64,000 nt of DNA from Sesamum alatum (taxonomy: Eukaryota > Streptophyta > Magnoliopsida > Lamiales > Pedaliaceae), in the NCBI GenBank assembly GCA_034509735.1, contig JACGWO010000003.1, positions 12,400,001 to 12,464,000 of the forward strand, given 5' to 3'. The translations under genes were made by a program, and so were the position numbers. Position 1 is the stretch's first letter. Every line of letters starts with the position of its first letter. Positions 36,141-48,238 of the stretch are shown here, in pieces. The notes under the pieces are model-generated. The model did not search any database and had not been told where the DNA came from. It saw only the letters and a program-made list of their open reading frames with translations.

Positions 36141-36938
36141 AACTGTCTTCACATGATTAGTCCTACGTACACAAACAATTCACAATAATAATTAAATAAG
36201 TAGAAATAATTTATATATATACAACCATTAAAGGGTTTCAACTTGTTACATGAACAAAACACCTTTAAAGATCAATGCAAATTTAGTGGAGATTGTTGAT
36301 ACTTTTGATTTTACGTATAAAAATTCAAGAGAGGGAGTAAGAAGAAATGAATTGGAGAGAGAGTAAGAAGAAAAAAAATGAAGTGGAAATATATATAAAA
36401 AATATTAGAACGAGCATTGGCATATTATTTGTAACACCAAAAACTAGCCATGAAATGATAGCCGTTGATTTATCATTAGGAGTGGGATCAGGAACGACAA
36501 CAAGAACACTAAGATATCCGTTAAAATATAGCCGTTGAAGTATATTTGGAACGGTCATAGGAATACATAATCTTTTATGTACACTGATCGTTCCTGATAG
36601 TAACATATTTTGGAGCTATCCTTGTAACTCTAACTTAGTTTTCATAAGTCTCACAATTAGGAATGCTCATTGCATTATAATGTTAACATAAGGCGTAAAA
36701 TAGTCTCATTTAGCACTACAGTTTGGAACGGTCACCCAAACGTTCACCCTAGTAACTGGCGCTGGAACACGATTAGGAACGGTAATGTTTTTAGGTCACA
36801 GAACCATTTCAAGTGTCATATATGTGTTCCAAAGGGAATGCCAAAATATTTTCATCCTTATTTTGGAACGGTTGTAGGACTACATTTGGGTGCACATTAA
36901 TTAGGACAGTACTAGGAACCGTCATGCCGTTCCAAGAC
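36141..36938 (-). repeat. Promoter and subterminal repeat region of the CACTA element
   Basis: No coding sequence. From 36540 rightward a GGAACGGT-type motif recurs in both orientations (36548, 36725, 36776, 36865; inverted near 36585 and 36925-36933), continuing beyond element E at 60715 and 60761. CACTA elements carry such short subterminal repeats as transposase-binding sites. An ATAGCCGTTGA motif is also repeated at 36459 and 36528. The region upstream of the transposase start (36150-36350) is AT-rich with nothing specific recognised. Confidence 0.65.
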
Positions 36939-37107
36939 TGATGGGGTAAAATCCGGGAAGTATATGATCGAAGCACACTTACACATCTCAAGTCAAGAAC
37001 TCCAAGCTTTACTCTCTTTATTGCTCTTCCAAAAAAAAAAGTCCCCTTTTACAATGAATTGACGATCTATTTATACTAAACAAATTATGAATGCGGGGAG
37101 GCGTAAA
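36939..37107 (-). mobile_element. 3' LTR of element E, outer segment
   Basis: Begins TGATGGGGTAAAATCCGG and is nearly identical to 60312-60480, which starts TGATGGGGTAAAATTCGG. Broken by the solo LTR-A at 37108; continues at 57149. Confidence 0.88.
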
Positions 37108-38085
37108 TCTTAGAATAGGTGACCATGTAGCCAACCTTGGCAGGCAAAATGTAACCTATGTCTAGACAATTTTAGGGATTTGATAAATTATTAATGAATA
37201 AAGAAGTGAAATTCATTTGGCATTACTTTGTTTGTGTTCACTTTATCTGCATTACATATCGGTTCACTACGCAAACAAAGCCCACAGACTGAAAACGTAT
37301 TTTGGGGATTGGGACTACGCTTGGAGGTAGGTCCATGAAATCAGTCCCGCCTAATCAGTCCGGAAATCTCCAAGTCAAGGAATCTCAAAAATGGGTACCG
37401 AGATTCCCCTTGAGACTTGCACTAAGCATCTGCTGTCGTATTTCATCGACGGGTGACGAAGGTCGTCTAAGCAGTGTTAGTGGGTTAGCCTGCTAGGGAG
37501 CAACTGACTGAGGTGACTCACGGGAACCGTCTTACGGAGGACCTTGAGTAGGGTCGGCTAGGTATGACGTGTGTTCCCGATTCCGACAGTACAGGTCAAG
37601 TCCTTTGAGTTGAGGAACTGCTGAGTTTACCTGTATATCAGGGCTGTATCTTAGATATGGTGAGAGATTGCCAAGAAGCACTTGAGTAGTCATAAGCCAT
37701 GTCTATTGCACCTCCAGTGTACAGAGTGACAGTAGTTTCCAAGAAAGGATCTGTCTCCTGTCAAAAGGCATTGACAGTTGAGTCTCACATATGCTCTGTG
37801 TCTTGTCCCTAAAATCTGCGGTCACAGTAACTGAACAAAAGGGAAGGTTTCCCTTGCGGTGTTTAGTAAGGACAGACCGACATTTAGGTCCAAAATGGGT
37901 ACCTGCAATTTCCGTGCCCTAGACCCTAAGTAGTGAGACCGTAGACGGAAGGACAAGTGTACTGTTAGAGCCTAAATGTTCATCCCCGAATATTCACCTA
38001 GTCTCTAGTGCCATGGACCGTTGCTAGATGGCCACCCATGGTAACGGGCGGATTCTAGGAATCCGACCAAGTCTAGCTGAAAGGT

Positions 38086-40325
38086 TGTGATACCCGACCC
38101 CGTTCTTTCATAAGTAGAGCATAAGTTATTAGTAGTAATTATTAGGGCGGTAGATTAGTTTCTACACACGTCATATTATATCGAGAATAATTTTCATTTT
38201 ATTTTACCTATAAGTTTTAATCGAATTGACATAGTCCTCCATTTTAGGAAATTCGGATGGTTCCAACGAAGAAAATTCGAAGGAGGGATTGACTACCGTG
38301 ACTCACGAGGTAGGTTGAATATAGATATAGTCGTCATGTCTTTAAACATGTTATGACACAACCCTATTATTGTTAGTAATAGAAATAGTACAATCCTTAT
38401 AATAAAAACTTAAATTTTACATTTAAATCATTTCATTTAAGCATTTCACGACGTAACACTCATTATTTTTATAATAGAATATTTACAAGTCTTATATATA
38501 TAATTAGAATTTATATTTGAGATTATGAAATTAGTTAATTAGCATGTATTATGGATCCTCTTAATTTTATTGTGAGAATTGAGGAATCATAGGTGTTGCT
38601 AGGTAATTAAGATTATATAGAAGGAAACTAGGGTAAGATAGAGGTATTATATATATATATATATTACGGTAGAATACATTGTAACAAAAGGAGAAAAGAC
38701 ATAGAGCGGCGGAGAAGCGGAGAAGCAGAGAAGTCAATTGCAAAAGCCAAAGAAACTGTGAGTACTATTCATTCCTTTTAGTCTAGCAATGAAATCCATA
38801 TAGATATTTATATTATTGTGGTTGTGTGTTGTGGGAATAAGACAAGAGGAATTCTTTTCTTTAGATCAATCCACAATGAATGTTCTGTTGATTGTGTACT
38901 TCCAACTTAGAAAAGGGCCACGAATTGCAGAAGAGTCTAGTATTGATTTATGTTTTTATATTGCTACAACTTGCGATTAATTATAGGGAATTAGAGTCTG
39001 ATTAAGATTAGTAATTAATTACTTATTAGATAATCTGTAAGTACAATTATCATAGTGACGAAATGGTGAGAGGATTTGAAATATATGTTATATGTAAATA
39101 TAATAATAATAACAGTATATGATTTTATTTATAGGACACGAGCCATTTGGATTAGATTTCATCTCTGCCGAGCCAATAATATAAGTAAGTGGGTTTTTCC
39201 TTCTATCGTGTTCTTCTAAAAATAGTTACTCGTATGAAGAATTTAATTTTAATTACCTCTTTTAACATATATACGCATATATATATATATATTCTGATTT
39301 TTGAGTATGCTTATTGATATATATATTTATGTAATGTTGTGTTGTGCGCAAATACGTTTACCTTCATTTAATATATGTATTCTTAGTTGAAATCTTGGAA
39401 CTCTTTGTTATAATTGAGTACAAGTATGATTTAAATTGTTGCTCGGAATTTATTAAGACCAAATTGGGTTTAGGGGCTAGTCTCGATATCTTTCTGACGC
39501 GCCTACTGGTGTTAAGTGGGGCACTACTGTGGTAGTGACAATATTTCTGACCCTCCTACTGGTGTTAAGTAGGGCATGGCTACGGCTATGGTAATATGTT
39601 CTGACCCGCCTACTGGTGTTAAGTGGGGCCTGGCCGGAGGCTAAAATGGCATTTCGCCCACCTTAACGGGATCTAAAGTTAAGGAACTGATCAGTTAAAC
39701 CAATGGGCTTTAATATTTCCGAGCATACAAGTAATCCTGTATTATCGAATTTTGGTAGCTCGCCATATCGGAACCACTCTAAGTGAATTGCAAGTTCATG
39801 TTTTTATTGGTTCCAATGTGAATGTGAATTCTGCATGAGATTTAAATATTTCGAACTATTCTTGTTTCCTTGAAAATCTTTAATAATCAAATTTTATTTG
39901 CTTTATGATATTATATAATTATGTATGGTCAAGCCGATAGAAAGGAGAATCCATTTACTGGGCGATTAGTCGCTCACTCCCTGTACGTATCATATGTCTT
40001 GCAGATGAATTAGAGGAAGGGACAGATGAGGAACAATATTGGGGATGGTGATAACTTTAGATGCTCAATTCTCGAGGATCCTTATTTTTTTTTTTATATA
40101 CTCATTTTGTGCTAAGTGATTTGAATGTATAAGGATTTTCCCATTAGTTTCGAGTTATTTCGATTAAGGATGTATTGACTTTATTTATCCGGATAATGTT
40201 TTTTTAGTAATTTCCTTCAAAGATCACGAGTATTTCGAGATTGCTTATTGTTCGGCTTAGTATCACAAAAATTTATTTCAATTTAGTGATGCTGCCGTGT
40301 CGTGCCTTGGATTCGGGGCGTGACA
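38086..40325 (+). mobile_element. Tekay-like LTR1
   Basis: 2240 bp, TGTGATACCCGACCCCG...GGATTCGGGGCGTGACA. By eye it differs from LTR2 at only a few sites: one extra base in CCTATTATTGTTAG, the length of a TA run near 38650-38665, and one base near 40255. This near-identity marks a recent insertion. A 63-codon open frame at 39344-39535 recurs at 47241-47432 but not in LTR3, with no family resemblance; I do not call it. Confidence 0.93.
39494..39654 (+). repeat. Three tandem 53-54 bp units in the Tekay-like LTR
   Basis: Units start at 39494, 39547 and 39601, each with CCTACTGGTGTTAAGTRGGGC. The same array is in LTR2 (from 47391) and LTR3 (from 55304). Tandem units in plant LTRs often act as enhancers; here the role is unknown. 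Confidence 0.85.
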
Positions 40326-40330
40326 TTTAG

Positions 40331-40342
40331 TGGTATCAGAGC
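40331..40342 (+). other. Primer binding site, Tekay-like body 1
   Basis: TGGTATCAGAGC, the perfect initiator Met-tRNA primer site, five bases after LTR1. An identical site at 48227-48238 serves body 2. Confidence 0.9.
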
Positions 40343-40631
40343 CTAGGTTTACGGTCTTAGGTTAGTAAACTGGACTTAAATGAAGACATTTGGAGTGTAA
40401 CTTCTAATATTCTGGAGTTTCGGAGGGGATGAACTAGGATTGAGTTGAGGCGCCACCTAGAATTTTTGGCGAGACGTTAGAGATCATCGTCTCAACTCAT
40501 TATTACATTCTATAAGTAGTATATCATTAGCTAATTATTAAAGTAGTTGGGGGTAACAATAATAATAGAATCAATGCGAATAGTAATCCTAGTGGAAAAC
40601 TCACATAGGCCATCATCCTATATGTGTAGGT

Positions 40632-41099
40632 ATGGAGCCATTTGGGAGACCACGCACATCAGCTCAGAGAGATTTCCCCCACCATTCTGAAGACATGACC
40701 GATCGAGTGATGGCTGCGTTAGGGCATTGTGGGGACTTGGCAAAAGCAGTAGTAGAGTTGCAGAAACTTCTCGATAAAAGTCGAAAAGAAAATGAAAACT
40801 GGAGGGACGATGCCATGAGGTTAGATCTTCGCTGTAAAGAACAAGTAAAAAGAATTATCGATCTAGAAGGGAGACTAGAACAACAAATACATTCTACCAA
40901 AGCCCAGGTGGAGCAACTGCAGGCCGAGAATAGGGACTTAAGGCAAGCTAAACATGCTTTACAGCATGAAATACTCCACTTAAGGGAGACTATTGATGAG
41001 CTCGTGGCAGCCCAAAGTGAAGAAGAGCCCGAGGAAGACCCTGAGGAGAATGAGAATGAAGACGATGAGGGCTCCATGGGTGGAGACGTGGTGGAGTAG
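40632..41099 (+). CDS. Extra coiled-coil ORF upstream of gag (body 1)
   Basis: An intact 155-residue frame about 300 bases after the primer site and before gag, starting MEPFGRPRTSAQRDF. Residues about 30-125 are rich in Leu/Ile, Lys, Glu and Gln with heptad-like spacing (AVVELQKLLDKSRKEN, QVEQLQAENRDLRQ, HEILHLRETIDEL), so a coiled coil is likely. Residues about 128-148 are almost all Glu, Asp and Asn, followed by GSMGGDVVE. No signal peptide, membrane segment, zinc or enzyme motif is visible. I do not recognise a family. The identical frame stands in body 2 while gag-pol there is riddled with indels. Roles such as RNA chaperone or Gag partner would be guesses. Confidence 0.65.
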   Translation: MEPFGRPRTSAQRDFPHHSEDMTDRVMAALGHCGDLAKAVVELQKLLDKSRKENENWRDDAMRLDLRCKEQVKRIIDLEGRLEQQIHSTKAQVEQLQAENRDLRQAKHALQHEILHLRETIDELVAAQSEEEPEEDPEENENEDDEGSMGGDVVE

Positions 41100-41436
41100 A
41101 TTCGTAAGGCTAGGATTGAGACCAGAATAAAGAGGACATAGGTTGAATAGGTTTTGAATACTAGACCGGATTGTTTCCTTTCTTACCTTTCCAAAATTTT
41201 CAGCTAATAATGGACTTGCATGTCCACTGATAGAATGCTAAGTTTTACCTTCGTGTAGTCTAAGATAAAGATACTAAATAATTTTTATATGTTCTTATTT
41301 ATGAGATAGGATCCTATTACGGTTTATGTGTTAATTGTTCATCCTAGTGTAAATCTTTTTTGCTTATACCATCTAAGATTCCCTTTTGACCTTTGCGCCG
41401 AAATACCAACTCCTCACTTCTCCTTTTGATAGAGTG
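41100..41436 (+). other. Non-coding spacer between the coiled-coil ORF and gag
   Basis: 337 bases with many stops in all plus frames and no recognised motif. How gag is translated after an upstream ORF is unclear; splicing, internal entry and reinitiation are all possible. Confidence 0.5.
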
Positions 41437-42939
41437 ATGGCTGGTAGACCTAGACGAACCACACAGAACCCACGCTATGCGACCCCTTTTGACGACCACA
41501 ATGAAGAACCCTCTCTGCATCATCCACAACAAGAGAACCAACCAAGAATAAGGCAAGAGGACCTAGTGGCCATAGCGACTGCAGTAGCTCAGGCTGTACA
41601 TGGTATGAACCAACAACCAGCTCATGTGGAACCTCAAACCTCCGCAAACATGGGAACGAAAGTTCATTATGAGGCATTAAGGAGGGCACATGTCCCAACC
41701 TTTGATGGAAATCATGACCCAGAGATAGTGCAAAAGTGGCTCAAGGAGGTGGAGGACAATTTTGAGTTAATGGAAGTCCCCATGGAAATAAGGCCAAGGG
41801 TAATAGTACCATTCTTAGTAGGCGAAGCGGCAAGATGGTGGGAAGGAGTATCGCCTTCCTTATTAGTAGAGGGACCTATCACTTGGGCAAGATTTCGGGA
41901 GGCATACCTTAATCATTTCTTCCCTAACGCAATTCGCCTTCAAAAGATGGTGGAATTTGACACTCTCACCCAAGCGCCAAACATGTCGGTGGTAGAATAT
42001 TCGGCGAAGTTTCATGCTCTAGGGAAGTACTCTCCTACAATTATGGCTGACCCACAACTTAAAATCCATAAGTTCACTAGGGGCCTCAAGAGTCGTATAC
42101 AGTCAGCACTGGCCATATTTGAAGCTAGGACCTTCGATCAACTCCTGGGGGCAGCAATAAGAGCTGAAGCAGATATAAGGCGAAGGGATGAAGAAAACAG
42201 TCTAAAAAGACCCAGGCCAGGACCAAGCCAAGTGAAAGGAGTCCCAAACAAACGTCCTATGCTCCCAACTAATCGGAAGCCGCCTGTGTCGTCCCAACCA
42301 CAACCCCAACTTCCTGAATGCAAAGTTTTTCATAAGAGACATACCGGGGAATGTAGGTGGGCATCAGGGGCCTGCTTTCGCTGTGGTAAGATGGGACACC
42401 GCGTATCAGAATGCACTATGCCTGATCCGAACCCAGCCGGAGCACCTACTCCAAGGACCAATGCGGCAAAACCCAACCCAAGAGGAAACCCACCAAAAGG
42501 GAACGCCAGGGCATTTGCCATGACACAAGAACAGGTGGATAACACCGAGGACGTGGTTACAGGTACTGTTACAGTTAATGGTTTGGTTGCTTATAGCTTG
42601 TTTGATTGTGGTGCGACCCATTCTTTTGTCGCTAAGAAGTTTGCAAGGCTTCTAAATTATGAGCCCGAACTACTTGATGAACCGTATAGAGTGGCTACCC
42701 CTGGGGATAAGATCCTGGTGACTAACCTAGTCTATAGGAGTTGCACGGTGAGGATAGAGAATGCCAAACTTAGTGTTGATTTAATTCAGATAAATATGAG
42801 AGAGTTTGACATAATCTTGGGAATGGACTGGTTAGCTAAACACTTTGCGCACGTGGATTGTAGAAATAAAGTCATAAATTTTTCGCCCCACTTCAAAGGA
42901 GGGGTTTACATTTCGTGGGAGTCGGGGGTACGATTGTAG
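41437..42939 (+). CDS. gag: Tekay-like Gag-protease (body 1), cut off by a frameshift
   Basis: Start chosen at ATG 41437 ([15 protein letters not shown]), the usual chromovirus-like basic start; the frame is open 17 codons further upstream. Gag core: [49 protein letters not shown]. Zinc knuckle [14 protein letters not shown] (CX2CX4HX4C) lies at about 42378-42419. Protease: [13 protein letters not shown], with the active-site triplet reading D-C-G (Asp at 42604-42606) where DSG or DTG is usual, and [11 protein letters not shown] at the end. One extra base near 42885-42900, compared with body 2, throws the frame into a stop at 42937-42939, separating Gag-PR from RT. Confidence 0.88.
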   Translation: MAGRPRRTTQNPRYATPFDDHNEEPSLHHPQQENQPRIRQEDLVAIATAVAQAVHGMNQQPAHVEPQTSANMGTKVHYEALRRAHVPTFDGNHDPEIVQKWLKEVEDNFELMEVPMEIRPRVIVPFLVGEAARWWEGVSPSLLVEGPITWARFREAYLNHFFPNAIRLQKMVEFDTLTQAPNMSVVEYSAKFHALGKYSPTIMADPQLKIHKFTRGLKSRIQSALAIFEARTFDQLLGAAIRAEADIRRRDEENSLKRPRPGPSQVKGVPNKRPMLPTNRKPPVSSQPQPQLPECKVFHKRHTGECRWASGACFRCGKMGHRVSECTMPDPNPAGAPTPRTNAAKPNPRGNPPKGNARAFAMTQEQVDNTEDVVTGTVTVNGLVAYSLFDCGATHSFVAKKFARLLNYEPELLDEPYRVATPGDKILVTNLVYRSCTVRIENAKLSVDLIQINMREFDIILGMDWLAKHFAHVDCRNKVINFSPHFKGGVYISWESGVRL

Positions 42940-44173
42940 GAATGCAAGTTCCTTACTTTCTGCTATTCAAGCTCGGAGGCTCATTAGGAAGGGATGCGAA
43001 GCCTATTTGGCCCTTCTTATTGATACCAATAAGGAAGAGATAAAATTGGAAGACATCCCAGTCGTGAAAGAATTTCCTGATGTTTTTCCAGACGACTTAC
43101 CTGGACCACCTCCAAATAGAGAGATAGAGTTTGAGATTAATTTGATACCAGGAGTACCACCTATCTCTAAGGCACCTTATAGGATGGCCCCCGCAGAATT
43201 AAGGGAACTTAAAGCACAGCTACAAGAACTCCTCGATAAGAAGCAAATTAGGCCAAGTGTATCTCCTTGGGGTGCTCCAGTGTTATTTGTAAAGAAGAAA
43301 GATGGAAGCTTGAGGTTGTGCATTGATTATAGAGAACTGAACAAAGTCACCATAAAGAATAAGTATCCCTTACCCCGAATTGACGACCTCTTTGACCAAT
43401 TAAAGGGAGCCAAAGTATTTTCCAAAATAGACCTAAGATCTGGATACCATCAGTTAAAGGTAAAGACCGAGGATATACCGAAGACTGCTTTTAGAACAAG
43501 GTACGGGCATTATGAGTTTTTAGTGATGCCCTTCGGATTGACAAATGCTCCGGCTGCCTTTATGGACTTAATGAATAGGGTTTTTAAACAACACTTGGAC
43601 AAGTTTGTTGTGGTATTTATTGATGATATCCTGGTTTACTCACCAAGTGAACAAGAGCACGAGGCACACCTTCGGGTCGTCTTGCAAACCCTCAGGACAA
43701 AGCAGCTCTATGCTAAGTTTAGCAAGTGCGAGTTTTGGCTCAAGAGTGTGACATTTTTGGGGCATATAATTTCGGGAGAAGGAGTGACTGTGGACCCTGG
43801 AAAGGTTGAGGCTATAGTTGATTGGCCTAGACCTACGAACGTAGGTGAGGTTCGCAGCTTTTTGGGACTAGCTGGTTATTACAGAAAGTTTGTTGAAGGG
43901 TTCTCTAAGATAGCAATGCCTCTGACTCGGTTAACCCAAAAGAGAGTAAAATTTGATTGGGACTCAGATTGCGAAGGGAGTTTTGCCGAATTGAAACAAA
44001 GGTTAGCGTCAGCACCCGTGCTCGCTTTACCATCAGAAAATGGCACGTTCGTTATCTACAGTGATGCGTCAAAGAATGGATTGGGTTGTGTTTTGATGCA
44101 AAACGATAAGGTGATAGCTTATGCTTCGAGGCAACTTAAGACATATGAGTTGAATTACCCCACACATGACTAG
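42940..44173 (+). pseudogene. pol: Tekay-like reverse transcriptase and start of RNase H (body 1)
   Basis: Same polyprotein in another frame after the shift near 42890. Linker: [97 protein letters not shown], and the active site [10 protein letters not shown] (Asp-Asp at 43622-43627), the chromovirus form of YxDD. The thumb ends in [16 protein letters not shown]. RNase H begins with [16 protein letters not shown] near 44050. A missing C in ACATGACTAG relative to body 2 gives the stop at 44171-44173; a second missing base near 44224 puts the remainder in a third frame. RT residues are intact. Confidence 0.88.
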
Positions 44174-45977
44174 AACTGGCGGCAGTGGTCTTCGCCCTAA
44201 AAATTTGGAGACACTACCTCTATGGGAAAGGTGTGAGGTATATACTGACCATAAAAGTTTGAAATACTTATTCACCCAAAAGGAGCTGAACATGCGACAG
44301 AGGAGATGGTTAGAGTTAATTAAAGATTACGATTTAACCATCAACTATCATCCTGGAAAAGCAAATCGGGTGGCAGACGCTTTAAGTAGAAAAACTAGTG
44401 GGACCCTAGCCGCAATGCTAGTTAGACAATTCGAAGCATTGGAACTAGAGGTGGTAGAGTCTACAGAGGTGATCCTAGCAGCCCTGATAACCCAAGCTCC
44501 CATTAACGAGAGGATTAAAACTACCCAAGATTCAGATGAGGAATTGAGAATCCTAAAGGAGAAAGTCAAGACGGGGCTAACTCCTGAGTTCCAAGTTGGG
44601 GATGATGGGACTCTATACTTTAAAGGAAGACTTTGTGTTCCAAACCATAGAGACTTAAGGAGGGATATATTAGCGGAGGCACACAATTCAAAACTTTCCA
44701 TTCATCCTGGGAGTACAAAGATGTATCGTGACCTAAAAAGGAATTTTTGGTGGAGTGGCATGAAAAGAGATGTAGCAGACTTCGTAGCACGATGTCTGAA
44801 TTGTCAAAAGGTTAAAGCAGAACACCAAAGACCTGGTGGGTGGCTACAACCTCTAGAGATTCCCGAGTGGAAATGGGAACATATCACCATGGATTTTGTA
44901 ACGGGTCTTCCACGTACACGACAAGGGCATGACTCCATATGGGTAATCGTGGACCGCTTGACCAAGTCAGCCCATTTCATCCCTGTACGCACTACTTACA
45001 CCCTAGATAAATTAGCAACTATCTACATCAAGGATATAGTGAGATTACACGGCATTCCAGTGAGCATTGTATCCGACAGGGACCCACGATTCACCTCTCG
45101 ATTTTGGAATAGCTTCCAACAAGCTATGGGGACAAACGTAAAACTTAGTACCGCATATCACCCTCAGACCGATGGACAAACTGAGAGAACAATCCAAACT
45201 CTTGAGGACATGCTTAGAGCATGTGTATTAGACTTCAAGGGTAATTGGGGGGACTACGTGACTCTAATAGAGTTCTCGTATAACAACAGCTATCACAGTA
45301 GCATCGGTATGGCTCCTTACGAAGCGTTATACGGGAGGAAGTGTAGATCGCCTTTATGTTGGGATGAAGTTGGAGAGAAAAGAATTACTGGACCAGAGTT
45401 AGTCCAACTAACAGTTGAGAAGGTGGCAATAATCCGCCAAAAGCTTAAGGAAGCTCAAGATCGGCAGAAGAGTTGGGCGGATATGAAAAGAAGGTCTTTA
45501 GAATTTCACCCAGGGGACAAGGTCTATCTCAAGGTCTCCCCCACACGTGGGGTCATACGATTCGGAGAGAAAGGAAAATTGAGTCCTCGATATATAGGAC
45601 CCTTCGAAGTACTCGACAAAGTAGGACGGGTAGCATACCGGTTAGCACTGCCACCATCATTGTCCCAAGTGCACAACGTTTTCCACGTTTCTCAACTGAG
45701 AAAGTACCTACCTGACCCAAGCCATATTCTAGAACCTGAACCCCTACCTCTCAAAGAAAACCTCAACTACGAAGAGTTCCCATTGAGAATAGTGGATCGT
45801 AAAGAGCAAGTATTACGAAGAAGGACTATCCCCTACGTCAAGATACAATGGTCTAATCACACGGAACGAGAGGCAACTTGGGAGTTAGAAGAAGCTATAC
45901 GTACGCGATACCCAGAGTTATTTCAAAGTCAAGGTACGTCGAGTTTCGAGGACGAAACTCATCATAAGGGGGGATAA
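44174..45977 (+). pseudogene. pol: Tekay-like RNase H, integrase and chromodomain (body 1)
   Basis: After the two deletions near 44170 and 44224 the frame is open to TAA 45975-45977. RNase [21 protein letters not shown] and [15 protein letters not shown]. Integrase zinc region: His residues near [13 protein letters not shown] and [12 protein letters not shown]. Catalytic DDE: Asp in TMDFVTGLP (near 44890), Asp in [14 protein letters not shown] (near 45065), Glu in [13 protein letters not shown] (near 45170). A GPF module ([20 protein letters not shown]) follows. C-terminal chromodomain: [19 protein letters not shown] then [19 protein letters not shown] and RYPELFQ, expected to steer integration to chromatin marks. 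The stop codon abuts LTR2. Confidence 0.88.
45966..45977 (+). other. Polypurine tract overlapping the end of pol
   Basis: AAGGGGGGATAA directly before LTR2. The purines encode the last residues Lys-Gly-Gly and the stop TAA ends one base before the LTR. In body 2 the tract has seven G (53873-53879), another single-base length change. Confidence 0.85.
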
Positions 45978-48221
45978 TGTGATACCCGACCCCGTTCTTT
46001 CATAAGTAGAGCATAAGTTATTAGTAGTAATTATTAGGGCGGTAGATTAGTTTCTACACACGTCATATTATATCGAGAATAATTTTCATTTTATTTTACC
46101 TATAAGTTTTAATCGAATTGACATAGTCCTCCATTTTAGGAAATTCGGATGGTTCCAACGAAGAAAATTCGAAGGAGGGATTGACTACCGTGACTCACGA
46201 GGTAGGTTGAATATAGATATAGTCGTCATGTCTTTAAACATGTTATGACACAACCCTATTATGTTAGTAATAGAAATAGTACAATCCTTATAATAAAAAC
46301 TTAAATTTTACATTTAAATCATTTCATTTAAGCATTTCACGACGTAACACTCATTATTTTTATAATAGAATATTTACAAGTCTTATATATATAATTAGAA
46401 TTTATATTTGAGATTATGAAATTAGTTAATTAGCATGTATTATGGATCCTCTTAATTTTATTGTGAGAATTGAGGAATCATAGGTGTTGCTAGGTAATTA
46501 AGATTATATAGAAGGAAACTAGGGTAAGATAGAGGTATTATATATATATATATATATATATATTACGGTAGAATACATTGTAACAAAAGGAGAAAAGACA
46601 TAGAGCGGCGGAGAAGCGGAGAAGCAGAGAAGTCAATTGCAAAAGCCAAAGAAACTGTGAGTACTATTCGTTCCTTTTAGTCTAGCAATGAAATCCATAT
46701 AGATATTTATATTATTGTGGTTGTGTGTTGTGGGAATAAGACAAGAGGAATTCTTTTCTTTAGATCAATCCACAATGAATGTTCTGTTGATTGTGTACTT
46801 CCAACTTAGAAAAGGGCCACGAATTGCAGAAGAGTCTAGTATTGATTTATGTTTTTATATTGCTACAACTTGCGATTAATTATAGGGAATTAGAGTCTGA
46901 TTAAGATTAGTAATTAATTACTTATTAGATAATCTGTAAGTACAATTATCATAGTGACGAAATGGTGAGAGGATTTGAAATATATGTTATATGTAAATAT
47001 AATAATAATAACAGTATATGATTTTATTTATAGGACACGAGCCATTTGGATTAGATTTCATCTCTGCCGAGCCAATAATATAAGTAAGTGGGTTTTTCCT
47101 TCTATCGTGTTCTTCTAAAAATAGTTACTCGTATGAAGAATTTAATTTTAATTACCTCTTTTAACATATATACGCATATATATATATATTCTGATTTTTG
47201 AGTATGCTTATTGATATATATATTTATGTAATGTTGTGTTGTGCGCAAATACGTTTACCTTCATTTAATATATGTATTCTTAGTTGAAATCTTGGAACTC
47301 TTTGTTATAATTGAGTACAAGTATGATTTAAATTGTTGCTCGGAATTTATTAAGACCAAATTGGGTTTAGGGGCTAGTCTCGATATCTTTCTGACGCGCC
47401 TACTGGTGTTAAGTGGGGCACTACTGTGGTAGTGACAATATTTCTGACCCTCCTACTGGTGTTAAGTAGGGCATGGCTACGGCTATGGTAATATGTTCTG
47501 ACCCGCCTACTGGTGTTAAGTGGGGCCTGGCCGGAGGCTAAAATGGCATTTCGCCCACCTTAACGGGATCTAAAGTTAAGGAACTGATCAGTTAAACCAA
47601 TGGGCTTTAATATTTCCGAGCATACAAGTAATCCTGTATTATCGAATTTTGGTAGCTCGCCATATCGGAACCACTCTAAGTGAATTGCAAGTTCATGTTT
47701 TTATTGGTTCCAATGTGAATGTGAATTCTGCATGAGATTTAAATATTTCGAACTATTCTTGTTTCCTTGAAAATCTTTAATAATCAAATTTTATTTGCTT
47801 TATGATATTATATAATTATGTATGGTCAAGCCGATAGAAAGGAGAATCCATTTACTGGGCGATTAGTCGCTCACTCCCTGTACGTATCATATGTCTTGCA
47901 GATGAATTAGAGGAAGGGACAGATGAGGAACAATATTGGGGATGGTGATAACTTTAGATGCTCAATTCTCGAGGATCCTTATTTTTTTTTTTATATACTC
48001 ATTTTGTGCTAAGTGATTTGAATGTATAAGGATTTTCCCATTAGTTTCGAGTTATTTCGATTAAGGATGTATTGACTTTATTTATCCGGATAATGTTTTT
48101 TTAGTAATTTCCTTCAAAGATCACGAGTATTTCGAGATTGCTTATTGTTGGCTTAGTATCACAAAAATTTATTTCAATTTAGTGATGCTGCCGTGTCGTG
48201 CCTTGGATTCGGGGCGTGACA
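45978..48221 (+). mobile_element. Tekay-like LTR2 (shared central LTR)
   Basis: 2244 bp. It follows the polypurine tract of body 1 and precedes the primer site of body 2, so it is both 3' LTR of the first unit and 5' LTR of the second. No target duplication flanks it. Confidence 0.93.
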
Positions 48222-48226
48222 TTTAG

Positions 48227-48238
48227 TGGTATCAGAGC
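48227..48238 (+). other. Primer binding site, Tekay-like body 2
   Basis: TGGTATCAGAGC five bases after LTR2, identical to the site of body 1. Confidence 0.9.

Noticed and set aside
36702..36725. CACTACAGTTTGGAACGG as the CACTA terminus
   Set aside because: Subterminal motifs continue to its right up to 36938 and again after element E. The end at 60806 fits better, with TTA adjacent and nothing CACTA-like beyond.
38646..38665. TA run in the chromovirus LTR as a confirmed TATA box
   Set aside because: It is a length-variable microsatellite in the three LTRs. It could serve as a TATA element but nothing in the sequence fixes a start site.
39344..39535. 63-residue open frame in the chromovirus LTR, repeated at 47241-47432
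   Set aside because: Its duplication follows from LTR identity. It uses ordinary AT-rich sequence and is broken by indels in LTR3.
40664..41077. 137-residue Ser-rich frame antisense to the coiled-coil ORF
   Set aside because: It mirrors Glu/Lys-rich codons on the sense strand. Its copy in body 2 is explained by the duplication.
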